A stretch of DNA of 64,000 nucleotides. It comes from Hetaerina americana. Lineage: Eukaryota > Arthropoda > Insecta > Odonata > Calopterygidae. The position numbers were made by a program, and so were the translations under genes. The notes under the pieces were generated by a model that worked only from the letters and a program-made list of their open reading frames with translations, was not told where the DNA came from and ran no database searches. The stretch covers positions 46,325,475 through 46,389,474 of the forward strand of contig JAKTNV010000003.1 in assembly GCA_022747635.1 (NCBI GenBank), given 5' to 3'. This document shows, piece by piece, positions 23,901 to 38,700 of this stretch (positions are counted from its first letter, which is position 1; every line of letters begins with the position of its first letter).

Positions 23901-26850
23901 ACAAGAATTCGATATGAACCCAAATAGGCGTATGCAATACTATTTTTTGCTGCTAATGAAAGGTCGAGAGTGCTGGTGAAATAAATATAATAATCAGCGG
24001 GTCACATTCTAAATAAAATATTTGCAATGTATTCCTGCTTCTATTTGACCTCACGCTAGTCATCTCTAACCGTATCCCAAGGAGATTCATCTGGAAGATG
24101 TTGCAACATATTAAGGAATTTCCGCTTCTTCATAAATTCTCATTACCTCACCGCTACCATTCATGTGGGCTTCTGAAGTCCTGTGTAATATCTACATTAC
24201 TGAGACAATTTAATTGATAAACTTTCTTTTAGCAAAAGTAAGTTTCAACGCGATTATAATGCAACGTGTAACTTGAACCTTAAATACCGTTTATTGATGA
24301 GAATAGTGAAACGGAATAATATTTGAAAGCAAGAAGAGGAGATCAGCGAGAACGTCCTTCGATGTGATGTAAAAAGCGACACTGTCGCTTTTGACAGGGT
24401 TCGTGTTACGAGCTACACAGAAAAAAAGTTGAAAAAAATAATTCACATGTAGTGTGAGAAAACACACGAAAAACATTGGAATGAATAAATATTTTTTGTT
24501 AGCATTGAAAAAAGAGGTATACATGTACATGCTGAAACTGCATATGCAGCTTACCTTGATACTTTATCAAATCTGTCAACGAACTCTTGTACATTAATGG
24601 ATATTGATAAATAAATCCTCTGAACATGACACTTCACACGTTCCCTGAAGGAGGTCAATTACTTCACTTTATGCAGACTTTTAATTAGCTCCATGAGAAT
24701 TTTCAATTAATGCAAATTTAATTAATCAATCCTAAAATTTCCATGAGGTTTTCACTCAAGTTTAAGAAGAATAGGAAAAATATTTCTTGAAAACGGCTTG
24801 AATGAACAAGAAGTGTGCCTTAAATTAACTCCTGAGCGAAAAGAAGTTTCACTGAAAGATTCTTTAATTGGTGAAAGGGAACATTTGCTCCAAGTTTTTT
24901 TGGGATTCAATTAAAAAGAAATATAGCATTTTTAGCGACAATCAAACTTTAATTACTCCATGTGTTGTGGAGAGTTATGCACATTTGCAAATTCATTTCT
25001 GGTTAATACATCATTGAAAGTTATTTTAGTAAAAGAAAAGGGCGTGCATCTGGGTGCTCGTTACTTTTTATTCCGACTATAACTAGATTTCATAAAAAAT
25101 TTGTTGGAATTAAATACTTATGTAACGCTTTAGCTAGTAAAAATAGTTAAAGTCTAATTGGCAGGTCGGATATGATAGTAATTTTCACTTAGTGCTGGTA
25201 TTCTATCTAATACATAAGTAGCCGAAAGTCAAAAGCTAGTTCTTAAACCAAAGCCTTGCATAAGTGATTAAAAATGGTATTTTTACATAAGTTTATGAAA
25301 ATATGTCTTATTTCAAAAGCAACAAAAACTAATGTATTTCCTTTGCCAGTTATCTAATTTTTAAATGTTCTTCGATTATCGTCTATCATTGCTATTATTA
25401 CTATAATAGCCTTTTTAAAGAGATATTAAGTAAATAATAAATCTGACACCACAGAATAAATAACAGAGTAACATACAGAGTGTTCTACTGATTTATATGC
25501 TTTCACTGTTCATTAATTATTAACTATAAAAGAGGTGATTCTTTTAAATGTTATCTTGACAATGCATTTTAATGGAACTGGTAAGCATATTGTTTTGGGC
25601 GCGAGAGAACGATTTAGATGGATTTCAACTTCTAGGAAACTCATTTATGAGGGTTTCAGATTGTACCAAAAGGATCATTAAGTTTTATTTTTATTAGAAA
25701 GTTTCTCCGATTGTTTTCTTAAATTAGGCAATAGCATATTGAAGTGTTGAGTCACTGCGTTAAGCAACATCGCGAGAGAAAAAATAATTAAAATTAAAAT
25801 GAGACACTTTGCTCAAAAACTCCGGTCTCCAAGGATTTTGTTGAACTTTTGGCGAAATCAAATTTGCAAATAAAATTCTGTTTCAGAGGCTCTTAATCGA
25901 ATGCAAACACAAATCTAATCTTAAGTTTTTTACTGCATGTGTTTATTGTTACGTATTTGTCTTACCTTGTCATTGCAGATGATTTTGTCTGGAAATAAAT
26001 TATCAAAATATAATTTTTCTGCTCTGTAAATTCGACACCCATCCCTAAAAATCTTCTTGTAGCATAAAAAATTGATAACTTAGGTGAAAAAGTAGCGATT
26101 GCAAGGTTACTATCCTCCAATAAAAAATATCAAATTCTGTGCTTTCTTCAACATTTAGAAAATATAATGACGCAAAAAGGTACATTTATATTGCAAATCC
26201 GGTTGTAATTTAGCTAAATTGTGGTAATATCATCTAATAAAATAAATTTCGAAAATTTTAGTGTAAAAATTAACTATTTTCCATGAATCAGAATGGGGCA
26301 CTTCAGTATGCGTGTGGTGGGTCAGAACAATCTCAATAAATGTATCAATTATTATTCGTCTGTTATCGTTTAGGTACACTGTTTTAGTGGGGTAGCCCAA
26401 ATGAAGATGTTGATAAACTGCTTGGAAACTTATGTTGAACTCCAGAACTGGGATAGAAATACATAGTTTAATTTCTATCTATTGAAACGTGAAAAGAGTT
26501 AGATATTTTCAAGTAAATGTATTCGACCACACTGACGTAGCCACGAAGTAAAACGTTGAATCAGGTTGTAGGTGCCCCATAAAAATGAATGGAAACATTT
26601 TACTCGATTCGAACTTTCATATAAAAAATATCGAAAACTTGGTGATAAATTTTCATTCGTGCATCGTGCTACCTTCTAAAAATAATCGGAATTATTTACG
26701 TAGCTTCAAAAAATCAAATTAACAGATAATTAAAATAGCGTCTAAGGCGGTAGAGTGGTGTACTAAATGAATCAAGCCCACTTTTTTTCAAATCCATACC
26801 TTCTTTACCTGCGGAGAAGGCAAGCAAAGCAGGCCGTGCGAGATTTTATT
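20914..26850. other. Long AT-rich non-coding stretch
   Basis: Nearly 6 kb without any recognisable gene, RNA or mobile element. A short perfect hairpin (AAAAGCGAC, loop ACT, GTCGCTTTT) lies at 24372-24392. It is probably intergenic or intronic single-copy DNA. Confidence 0.55.
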
Positions 26851-28865
26851 TAACCCGTTCAGCAAAGCAGCCCCACGTCGAGCACCGTAAGTTAAGGGAG
26901 CTAGGATTAAAACGCACACGCCACCACCGCGGGAACCGACGACCAATAGAACAGCGTATTATTATTTCACGCATAAAATGTTAATTCGTACATGCATGGG
27001 GGACGGAGTGTGGGGTCGGTGGAAAGGGGATGAGTGGGGTGAGGAGAGAAGGTCGGATGGTCACCCTCACTCCCTCCGCGGCGGCGGGGCCGGATGATGA
27101 ATGTTTCAGTTTTGTGAACTCCGGGGCGGGGAAACCTCCTTTTACACGCTTGTTTTTGCATATCCCTCGTTCGTAACACCTCAACGGCGGCCAATTCCGG
27201 CCACAGCCTCGAAAACCCCTTCACGACCACCGCCTCATCTCTCGGCCACTTCTCGGCTTACGGGCGACCTCATTGGCCGCTCCTGCCCCCTACTCCCCCA
27301 AACCCACTCTAAAACCCCTCCCCACACCACTTTCCACCTCAACCCACTTGCACCCCCACCCTCTCATGTTTATCCCACCGGCCGTCGCTTGAGAGTGAGC
27401 ATACCGTAATATCCCTCTCACTTCGACCACTCCTGTTACCTCCTCATCCCACGGGGCTGGTATCCCCTCCCGGCCTCCCTCACCATCTCCCCAACTTCCA
27501 CGCGCGCACACACATACACACAACCACACCCAAACACACACGCAATAAAAAAGTGGAGTACAAAAAAATGCGGGAGCCTTGTTCTCCTCTCACCGTCCCC
27601 TCTGCTCCTGAGCGCTCGATCCCCCCACTCCGCCGCTCTTTATTTTGAAGCGTGGGAGCTAAAAACCGCCAATCAATTACGAAGCAAAGAGGAGGAGAGG
27701 AGGGCGGAGGCGGCGGCGGGTCGGTTGCGGAAGTGGAAGAAGAGGAGAACGGAGGCGGAGGGACTTATTGTGTGTGTGTGTATGGGAGGGGGATGGACGT
27801 GCGGATAAAGTGAGGTGAGGGAGCCTTAAAGGAGAAGAGAAGGGTGCGGGGGAGACGAGGCGGAGTGCGGGGCGGATGGAGGAGGGATCGGGTGGTGTGG
27901 CAGCGAAAGGTCAGTAGAGATTCAATTAAGGATCTCTCTCTCGCTCTCTGCCCCCCCTCTCCTTCCGCCCTCCACCCTCCTCGCCCCGTTCGCCTATCCA
28001 CCACCTATCTATCCCTTTATCTGTCGTGTACCCCTCCTTTTTTCTCTCTCTCTTTCTCTCACTCAATGCTTCCTCCGCCTTTATATCGAGTGGCAATCCT
28101 CCTCCCACCTCCGTCCCCTTTCCTCCTGCTCTCCCATTCTCCCCCTCTCGCTCACTCGCCCCCACCCCGTCGTTCTTTTCACCACATCGCTCTCCTTAAA
28201 TGACTCAATTTTAGCTGCTGATGATTCTTTTTCTCTGCCCGTCCCCCCCTCAACCTCCCACATACGCCCGCCTCAACCCCCCCCCCCCACGTCCTCTCTT
28301 TCTCTTGATCTCCTCGCTCGGGCCCTTCACCCCCCTCTGACTCCCTCTTAACGCCCCTATCTGTCCCCCGTTGTATTCCCCCCTTTTCGCTCCTCCCCGA
28401 CCACCGCCACCCCTTTCTTATCCCTTTCTCAGCAGCGTTTCCCTCCTCTCCCACCAACTCTCCTCATTCCCCCCACTCTTGCCCCATTTACCACGAGGCG
28501 AGCCTTAATCCCTATCTCGACTCGCGTTGCTGCCGATCCCTACCCTCGTCCCACAGAGGATCCCACCCTCTTCTCGACCCCCCCATCCCGCCCCCGCCTC
28601 GCGACGCACGCCTCCCTTCCGACACAATCCACTTTCTCCTCCCGGATACGCCCCGGGGCAGAGGTTTTCCTCCCTCCACCTTCCTCACTCCCTCACCATT
28701 TTACTTTTCTCTCTCCGCTCCTGTTTTGTTCACCCACCGTCCAGCACTTCCGTTCTCTCTCCTTCCCTATCCCCTCCCCTCAACTCACTGCTCCCTCCCT
28801 TGCTCTCTCTTCCGAGAAAGGATTCGATGGACTCTTTCCCAGACACGTTTATTTGAATTAAATGT
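26850..28865. other. Large GC-rich island of alternating G/A-rich and C/T-rich blocks
   Basis: Composition switches along the + strand: G/A-rich about 26990-27090, C/T-rich 27180-27640, G/A-rich 27680-27900, then strongly C/T-rich 27920-28860. (CA)-rich repeats lie at 27487-27542 and a C-run at 28277-28288. Open frames up to ~119 codons on both strands are Pro/Ser/Leu- or Arg/Gly/Glu-rich and domain-free. CpGs are frequent at 26820-27280. It may be a promoter or CpG island of a gene outside the window, but no exon is supported. Confidence 0.55.
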
Positions 28866-31380
28866 TTACCCCTTCGCGAGATCCCCGACATCTGTTTATA
28901 TTTTGGGGCTCCGCCATATGATTAAATAGAGATTTTGGTTCTGAATCACTCTGTACACACGGAAGGATGCATGCAGTTTAGCACGGCGATAGTTTTGTTG
29001 GATTTTCAATAATAAAAGAGCCTCTCAATTTGGGCGTTTACGTGATTGAGGTAATTTTAATTATAGAGGGATGAACAAGGGATTCAAGCACCTAAATATT
29101 CTGGGTGATATAGCGGCTGTAATTCATAATGAATGGAGTGTCGAAAAAATGCATGCATAATTGACGAAATGCCATCGACTAATTATTTGGATTATTTAAA
29201 CCGTTAATTCAATTTAGAATACATTTTTTGCGTAGTGTCATTGCACATTTCAATTGGATTAATAAAGTAACAACGCTATAAATAAGCATTTGAGCTGCGC
29301 GAATAACAGTCAGTGTTTTTGCCGCATGATTTGAAGTCTAATACAATCAGCAGAGATGGTAGTGTGCGTGTGCATCCGTGCACTAGCACACTGACCACCG
29401 GCTATAAAATTTTACATTGCGTGCATCATGTTCCTTCATTGGCTACAGTAGCCAAACTATGACAGGGGTAATCTGACGCGAGATACTCTCAGCAGCCAGA
29501 ATGAAAAAATGAGTAATATACAGTATGTTGGTACCGAGTTATTTGGGAAAGCATCACAACCTTGCTACGTATCAATATTATTTCAAATGCTAAGAAAAAA
29601 GAACAAACTGGGGATACACATCTCCCTTGCATTCATCTCAGACTGTGACTTTTCCACGTCAAAAATGGAGTAGCTCATTAAATTCTGTAATTTTTAAATA
29701 CTAAGACTCACTGGATTAAAGAGCCATTTAGTTAAATATTATTCTTTTTTATCTTGTTTCCCAAAGTATATCAGGTGAATGGTACATCAGATGGATAAAA
29801 AATATTGAAATGCAAAGAAGATAAAAGAATTCTCCTTGCAATCCTTGTTAAAAAGATTGTCAGTGCCCTTTACCAAAGAAGACTGTTTCGAAAGAAATAC
29901 AAAAGTATATATTTTAAAATCTAATTAGCGTAAAAATAAATGTTCAGCAATCAAAACAACAAAGTAGGATTATGCATTAAGCGTATTTGATTAACAGGAT
30001 TATAATGAATTTTACTGCCTAAGAGCGATTATTTAATTTTACTTTAGTTATTTGTATGACATTAATAATATGATGTGCTAAGAACTTAGTTTTTAATTCG
30101 AAGTCAACTCAAATGCACTTTCGTATTATGAACTCTAATAACATTTTATAAAATTTTGAAATAAACGTAAAAACAGCATGATTGTTATGAGATACTCAAA
30201 ATTTAATATAAATTATTGATTTCACATGATAAATTATTCAGGTAATGGCTGAAGGCCTCGGTCATTGGTCTACATTTTCATATGTGAGTTTCCTATTTGT
30301 TAGGTTGCTAATGTTTATAAAATAAGGTTATTCATTGGCGCACGATTTCATGGTCATATTGGAAAAATATTATTCAAATAAATTCTTGTCACATTTTTGT
30401 AGCAAGTGTCAAATTGTTACAATGCAAGAGAATGCATTTTATAATAATGATAGGACACTTGTGTTACGTCACAAAGGAACATTAGAATTAAATTTTAAAT
30501 ATTTACAGTTAATATCGAGGAGCCAAGTACTTCGGGTTAATTATTTTGAATATCGTTATCAGCTGATACTCATGGATATAATTGTCATTTTATATTAGTA
30601 GGGACGATATTTTGAAATAATTTGTCATTTGTTTTTTCAAATAAAATGTTTTTTGAATACGCATCTCTCTTAGAAACGGTGGGGACTGAAAAAGTAAACA
30701 AATAATATTGTCAGATTTAGGTACATTGAAAATTTCTCCAATAGAATTCTTAAAGTATTTAGTGAAGTTCTTACTCAATTTTTTTCCAAATATTAGTTAT
30801 TATCGAAAAGATTTGTGATATATTTCTCTTCCTCTGGTACAAATCCCATTTAAATTATCTGGAGACTTAAATGCCCAAATGTTAGCAGATCTAATATCCA
30901 AATGTCATGAAATGATACAATGAACAGATGGTTACAAAACAAATGATTATCAATATAAATAAATGGTTTCTTTCTTCGAGAATAACATTCAGATTAGCAA
31001 ACTGTTGTTCAAACTACCATTGAAGTTCATTTTCATTAGAATGTGAGGAATACGATGTATCAGAAAAATAAAACTCATGCATCAAACCATGAAAAATGCC
31101 GAAAAAGCACCCATAATGAGATATGAATGATTCCTTTATCGATGAGTGATATCGGAAACTTTTCAGGAATTTTATCCTTGTAAACCATGAGCTCGATTCA
31201 TTATTTTCTTCGAATGTTGTTTTATTCAAGTTGGTCGACCCGGTGTGTACATATCCTGCCAAATGTATTACAACGCCCCGGTAATTTTATATGCCGAGTA
31301 ACGTGCGCTCTTAACTCATGCAACCATGAATGTACGATCGAAAACTAGAGCAATTGCATTCCAAAGAACCTGAAAACGCA
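28866..31380. other. AT-rich non-coding stretch
   Basis: No gene, RNA or repeat was recognised. Short open frames (for example 30335-30598) have no family signature. Confidence 0.5.
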
Positions 31381-32445
31381 AAGGGTATACATACATACTC
31401 TCTTACTCCGCACTAACCTCGATCTTCTTCTCCTACCTATGTACATCCTCTGTCTTTCTCTATCTCTCTCTTTCATCCCAGTCCAGCTCTTCCCTCCACT
31501 TTCATTCGCCGCCAACGTCCTCCACTTCAAACCACCTGCCCCCTTTCCCCACCCACTAATCCAATCCATTCCCACGGCTGCGATTAAATCCTTCATCCGA
31601 GGAGACGGCTGGGCCTTCGGCTAGTGGTTAGATATAACGTCTCCGCCGAGATTTTCTCATGCTCTCTCTGCACAAGACAACGCCTTCTCAGCAGGCAACA
31701 CCGGACAGGTTCAAGGTAAAGTGTCCTCTGCGGGAATACGGGCGGCGGAGGGAATGGATGAAGGATTGAGGCAGGGATGGAGAGAGATAGAGAAGAAGAT
31801 AAAGATAGAAAGGGAGAAAGAGGGACGCTGGATGGAGATTGGAAGGGATGGAGGTAGATATGCTCGGTCCTCCCCTTTTAAAGGTCACAATATCCACCTC
31901 CCGTTTTCTTCCGCAAGGAGTCCCTACCTCTCTCTCCTCTTCTCCCTTCTCCAACCCCTAAAAGGACCGATAGCCTTAATGCTCTTCTCCCCTTCCTCCT
32001 CCCCGCTCTACGGAGAGAGCCTAGTAGAACTCCGGCCATTACTCAGCCTATTTCCCCTGATTTCCTCCCATGGGCAGACTCAATCTCGCCGTCCTTGCCG
32101 TCCGCCCTGGCCTCATCCTTCCTGTCCTCCGACCACCACCCCTTCTCCCTTTACTCCCGCTTCCACCCTTGAGCTTCCGAGTTAATGGCCTGAGAGAGAG
32201 AGAGAGAGGGGAACAGAGAAGGAGGGGAGGAAAGAAGGTGGTTGGAAGAAAAAGAGAACAGGGAGATGCCGGAGGAAAGAAAGCGGTGTGGACGAAGAGG
32301 AGTTGAAGAGCAATGTGGTGGACTGTGGTGGGTTCCATAAGGGGAAGAAGGGGAGTGATGAGAATTCACATAGGGAGAGGTATAAGGGAGAGGAGAGGAT
32401 AGATGGCGAGGATTGGATGGGGGATATGTTATTAAGGCATGTGCA
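31380..32445. other. Alternating C/T-rich and G/A-rich island
   Basis: C/T-rich at about 31390-31610, G/A-rich 31735-31860, C/T-rich 31865-32185, then G/A-rich 32190-32440, with a (GA)n run at 32191-32208. Open frames are low complexity. The (GA)n run could bind GAGA-type factors if the host has them; this is inference. Confidence 0.55.
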
Positions 32446-34610
32446 TCAACGTTCATCCTTGGTGATCAGCCAAATTGGCAAAAACACTTAAGTTGATAAT
32501 GTTAAGGATGGGATGAAATCACTTAAACGGGAATGGAAAATATTGAGAGATATAATTTATGTCTACGGGCAAAATTCAATAGTGAATTTGAAAGACCCTT
32601 TATAATGCCTACAAATGTCTTCGCCTTTTGATTTTTATATTAACAACCGTGTATATAATTTTCATTTTTTGGGGTTTTGGGGCTGACAGGAAAAATTAGC
32701 CATGCAATGACATTGATATTGGTGATATTCTCTCAGATAAAAATGAAATGTTTAAAATAACAGCGACTTCGACAGCGAAAAGCGACCTTCGTTCAGATGC
32801 TATGGAACTCCTTTTGTAATCGGTAAGGATGGAAAAAAATTTGGATTACCAAAACAATTTTACCCAAAGACTCACGATAGAAAGACAATTTTGCCCGAAG
32901 GCTCACGAAGCATCTTTGAAAGATGCTTCAGAGTTGAGAGTATTGGCTGCAACGAAATGGGTAAACATGTAATTGGGAACTACAGAAAGAGAGAGAGAAA
33001 ACATATACATAAGAACAAAGAGGAAGAACACCAACTGGCGACTGCGTTCTTTAATTCTGGGAAAATATTGCCAATTTTCAATCTTCCTTTCATACTTCTC
33101 CGAATAATGCAAGGATGGTAAGTGGAATACACTGGAATTCCCCTGCTACTTAATAAAATAAATCTTGTGTTAGATACTAGTAAATTGTAACCGCGTGTGC
33201 TGAATTCCAACGACGTGAAGTACAAAGGTTACCTAGTTTTCTAAAGAACACGGCTTCTGCCGTTCGCATTTCTGGGAAACAGTGATGCATCGGATGCGAT
33301 ATTGAAATTTCCTCTCCAAAAATGTATGACAAACGAATATATACAGTTTGCATAGGTGGAGTGTATTCAAAATACACGGCAGATAGCTTTTCATATTACT
33401 CTGTGCACGTTCATTTAATACCTACTTATCGTTGAGATCCTCGAAAGCAAGGACATATAGGAATTAATACCACGGTTATTGATTTCGAGGAACATGTTAT
33501 AACCACTATGAAAATCTGCTTCGTTTTGAAGAAATGTCTGTTCATTTACCGTTGTGTAGTATTGATTAAATCTTCTCGTGTTTATTTCCGGATTAGGTCC
33601 TCCATCTCCTTTGAATCGCTCATTGTCTTCAGGGCAATGTCGCCTCCCCATGTCTACTCTCTGCAATTTGTTTAATGTCGCCCATTTATAATAGCGGGTA
33701 AAAATATATAAATATGTGAAAATGCGAGCACAAGGGGAAGTTTAGAAGCAGAAAAATAGGACAGAATGAATGGGACTGAGGGAGAAATGTTTATGGAGCA
33801 GGTAGAATAAGGGTACTTAAAAATCAAACACGGATAAAAATGGAGTTCAATCGTGTTCATGTAAAATTAAGAGAAACATAAATTAGTTCAACTTTGGCTG
33901 AAAAAGATGTGGCTGGAGTAAAATTAAAGGTCAGTCAGAATCTTTTAATATAAACGAGAATATTTCATGAGGTTACATGACCTAGCCTCCACATTGTTAG
34001 TGCATGGGCGAATAAATAACTCAGACATGCAAGTATAATAAACCACCATGAATCATGTTTCGTAGTTTGCTTAAATTTTCTACCAGTTTTAAATCAATGG
34101 TATTGGGTAGTGAGTTCTTGGGATGCACAAAAGTTTGTGGGAAAAAACTATTCAATTTAACCATTCACATGCATGCAATATGAATAAAAAATACTGATTC
34201 ATCCGGAACCTTAAAAGGCACATTTTTACGTTCTGAAGAAGCTTGAGGACTTACCTGAGGAGTTAAAATAATTAAGTAACGTGCTGGGAAAGAAGATGGA
34301 TAAACCAAAGAGGTAAATTAAAAATAAAATTCAATGCCGAAAAATCGTGGTGCAGGACGAGAGAAATATGATTCCAAATCTTACCCGGAAAACATTAATG
34401 ACCATTTTTTAGAATGAAAACGGCATAAAAGACTGAATTTATGACACTGCTAAAACGGTCATTCGTTGATGTGCCCGGATTGAATTACCTCATTGAGACA
34501 ACGAACGCATAGAGGAAAAGTACGTGGGTATCCTCTTCAAGTAGTGTTCACGGGGCAGAATCGATCGGTAAGCAGTGGTCGCTTCAGCTAGACGAACGTG
34601 CGGGGAAAAA
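32446..34610. other. Non-coding stretch with a short tandem duplication and hairpin
   Basis: No gene was recognised. Two ~31-bp near-repeats (around 32855-32885 and 32886-32916, both containing CAATTTT, CCC and CTCACGA) run into the palindrome GAAGCATCTTT / AAAGATGCTTC at 32907-32929. Confidence 0.5.
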
Positions 34611-34611
34611 A

Positions 34612-35715
34612 GGGCTCAGCCGTCCCATGGGGGAAATGGGAGAGGGAAGTATAATATTTTGGAGAAGGTAATTTTCTGACCGCTCCACCTTCTCCTCGGG
34701 GGCAGGGGAGGGGGGGATTGGGACGACAGAAAGAAGTTAGGACGAGATAAAAAAAACAAGGAGGGAACGAACTGTTCGAAGGGAGAGTGGGTGAGGAAAT
34801 GGGGAGTGGGAGAGGTGGGGGGTGAGTGCTGGGGTGGTGGTGTCATGGGGGTGGTGGTGGAGGGGGAAAGGAAGAAGAGGCCGCCTCACAAGGAGATCCC
34901 ACTGTGAGTGAGTCCCACTCCTCGCACCGGGCAGAGGAGGGGAGTGATAGAGGGATTCCAGGCGCTAATCACATCCCTTTCCACCCCCTCCCGCCCCATT
35001 CCCTCTGCTACCACACACTCTCCTCCCTCCTCCTCTCTATTCGCCGCTACCATTCACTACCGTCCCCCCCGTTAACCCCACCCCTATCTCCCTCCTATAT
35101 TCTTCTCCTCTCTTCCGCTCTCTCGCTAGTACTGGAGCTAAACCGCACATCCCTCTTCCGGCTCTCGGGAAGACACACTCCACTCCCCCCCCCCCTCTCT
35201 CTCTCCACCTTCCAAAACTCCCCCTTTCCCTACCACCCTCCCACACACACTTGTGGTAGTATACACTCTCGAGTACACATGAAGTGCGCACGCGGGGGCG
35301 CGCGCTCCCTTCCTTATCCTTGCAAAATATCCGACGCACGCGTGTGTTTCTCCGCATCCGACTGCTTCCGTCCCGACTCACACACACACACACTTGGAGG
35401 GCACGTCATATCCAATCTCGTTCGCTTCCTCATTCCACTGTTTTCCTCCGTCTCCCTCCCCCCCCCCCCAACCCGGTCGCCATCCACTTCGATGTTGAAT
35501 TCATGATTAGGTCGAACATCAGAGTCACGATCTTTTGCTTTATTTTTTTCACTCCCCCTCTCCCTCCTCCGACAACTCACCTACGCCCCACCCCTTCTCC
35601 CGATCCACGGCTGGCCCTATGGGATGGGTGAGTGAGTTGGGGGGAGACAAGGGAATATGCAGGGTTACGCAGGAGAGAAGGGATGTGGCGTGCATTTTTA
35701 ATAGAAACTCTGTGG
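34612..35715. other. Purine-to-pyrimidine switching island
   Basis: G/A-rich at about 34612-34970 (G runs, GGTGGTGGTGG-type repeats at 34831-34863), then C/T-rich 34975-35620 with CpGs near 35285-35370, a (CA)n run at about 35378-35393 and a C-run at 35457-35470, then briefly G/A-rich. A 226-codon open frame at 34826-35506 changes from Gly/Glu-rich to Ser/Pro/Leu-rich exactly at the composition switch, so it is explained by composition, not a gene. Confidence 0.55.
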
Positions 35716-38700
35716 ACTGTTGAGAGGGAAGATAATTATATAAGTCCACGGCTCGTTTCATTAACCGCAGTCATGCGCGTTAATTAATTCTCGGGAGGGT
35801 ATTAGGCCTCTAATGGCGAGCTCACTTTCTTTTGGAGTATTCGACCAAGAAATCCTCGTTCCATGTACATATACTAGAAGGGAAGTAAAGAATGGTAATT
35901 CAGCGTGGAGCCATTGCAGTGAAAGTAATTTTAGCTATGGACACTCATGAATTTATGGAAATGATTGAAATTATTATCTGATAATAATTAGTATTACCTT
36001 CAGGCGGAATATTTCCATTGTAAATTATCCATTTAAATGGTATTATTTAATAAGAGATTATAATTGGTGACATAAAATAATCCATTTCTCTATTAGAGTA
36101 AAGTAATGCATTGTAGATATTCACCAGAAATCGTATTGCCTAAATGTAGTGAATTGAGGTATCATTTGAAGAAGCTTAAGAGAAAAAAGTTACCACAAGG
36201 GTTTCTCGCTTTCCTCAACGTCTTCTTAACTTCAAAGCCTACGTAATAGGGTGCCCTTAACGTAACTCTTCTTCAAATACCTTCCTTTGTCAGGGATTCC
36301 CTAGGACTCAGGACGAATTATTACTTGAGCCATATAGAGAGTTGGCGAGCTTCCCAGAGAATGATTAGGCGAAGTAAGAAGATAAGCATTAATATTCGAA
36401 ATAAATGTAAGAGGACAACGATATTTTCTGATTAAATAGTAAATTAAAATACTTTCAATTAATTACCTTCTGAGTGCTGAAGCTTACAGATTCTATATTC
36501 TAAATCAGATTCCTATAATGCGAATAGTTTTTCGGTCTCCATATCTAAATAAAATTCTCAATACACATTCATATTAAAATTAAAAGCCAATCGGTCCCTT
36601 ATGCTATTTTAATACCCTTGACAGCCCAAGTATCTTGAAAGGTATCTTCAAGGTTTAGAAGCACTGCAATTAATCTATTAATAACCATTAAAGGATATAA
36701 AATTACAATTACTTGCACATGGATTGTTTCAACTTTTAAGAGAAACAGTCGAAGAGTCACTAGCAGGTCATATCATCTATTAAGCTGAATTTTACGCGGT
36801 AAAGACTACAAGCCGCCAGTTTGATTTCATTCACATTCTCTCGATTAAATCTTAAGACTACATTCTCGCTCATATTTGGCACTGTGTGACGATAAAATTA
36901 GTTAACTGAATGCTGTGATTTCGGGATTCATTCAGCCTTGCAGATATTGAGGCTGATCTCTGACCGTAAATGCTAAATACAAAACAGGTTTTCCTATTTA
37001 GTGTCCATGGAATGATGAAAGCTAATGAAATGACGAAAATTTTCCCTGAAATCTGAACTCCAGCGCTGGAAATAGGTCGAGTTCTCACGAGCAATTCACG
37101 TAATGTGGCGCATCTAAAGATTTCAGAGGAATGTTAAAGCAATGGATTCCTTCGAACTTGCTTATTATTGCATATTTTTTATGAAATTTAATGAATCGGT
37201 GCGAATCATCAAACGACGTCTTTAATGAGTGATAGGCCTCCTATTAAAATTACTCACTTAATGAAGCACAAATACAAGAAACGAAAAACACGACTTTCGG
37301 AAAAAACAGGGAAATTTAGCACATGGACTATTACCTAGGAAAATAATGTGAGAAGTCATAACTGATGAAGTCTGTTTTTTAAGAAAAATAATTCGAAATA
37401 ATGATAAGTGGGCAGGCGGAATTCCCGTATGGTAGCAGTGCTAAAGACCGATTCTTATTCAGCGAATAATTTTGTATCGTATCGAGCCGCATACACGAAG
37501 AGGCGGGGACCGATCGCTCACTCAGGAGCCGGCGGCATGCCTTACAGTCCACATTCTCGGGGGACACACCTATATCAGGGTCTGTAAACGGCGGTTAGGA
37601 TTTTCTATGATTAGAACTGTTGCCACCAGCAGGCTGAAAAGACGTGAAAAATGGGTGGGGTCAAGGAGCCATTGGGATAAGGTTAAATGGGGCAATTGGG
37701 TTGGTAGAAGAATTGATCGAATTGGCTTGTGGAGAGAAAAGGAGATGAAATGGGTAGAGGGGAAGGGGATCGGGGGAATGAGCATGGGGGAGGGGGTCGA
37801 TGGTGGAGGGATGTAGGTAGGGGAGAGTAGGGGAGGTTTCCATACGACAAATGAATCACGAAACGAGAAAGTGGAAATCGAAGGTGGGAGCTGGGATTTA
37901 TGGGAGATAGGGGTATTGAGGACCAAGAGGGAGGGAGGATTTTGCGAAAGGCGAAGAAAAGCTAAAGGGGGGGAGGGATTAGAGATTAAGTGGCTAAAGG
38001 CAGAAAAGGAGGGACATTTCCTAAATGGGAAAGGAAATAAGGCGAAAAGGCTGCAGGAAATTAAAAGCGTCCCGTGGAACATACCCATGCCACATCAACG
38101 ACTTCAGTGCCAATGCAATAATTATGACCGAGCGGATTCTCAGCAAATCATAAATTTGAAGTCAGTTTCCAGCTACAAATCATCACGAAGATTCTATTGG
38201 TGTTACTATCGGTAGGTCATGAGAAAGTCTCGAATCAAAAATGTACGGCAATTCATTATAGAGAATTTATTTGCTCATAACGATGCATTTAGGGTATTTT
38301 TGATTTCTACATGGTGAAATTCGACATCAAAATCGATTATTTTAAAGTTTTAAGGAGGAAAATATGTAAAATTTAAAGAAAATTAATATTTATTTCATGG
38401 CCACTGGATGCCTGGAGTTACATGCTACGGGTATTCTGATTGAAAAATACCAGTTGGAAGTTAAATTTGTTACAGGTGAAATAATTTTGAAAACCCATAG
38501 GAAGTGAATTTGGAGACAATTCTCAAAGAGTAAATGTTTAGATGGATGTGAATTGAGAAATATTGCTATTAGAAATCAAAACGGAAGTTTAGAGATAGCC
38601 TTCCACTTAAATGTTAGAACTTCTTTCGCTGTTATCATAAGTTTTATTCTCAGGTCTTAGCCTTTTAACTTTGCATTGCTATTTTATCCGATAGTCGAAA

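Noticed and set aside
33415..33666. Possible small host protein on the minus strand (83 codons)
   Set aside because: No motif, no splice context and no evidence beyond an open frame in AT-rich DNA.
34826..35506. 226-codon open frame on the + strand
   Set aside because: Its composition flips from Gly/Glu-rich to Ser/Pro/Leu-rich exactly where the DNA changes from G/A-rich to C/T-rich; no domain and no codon structure.
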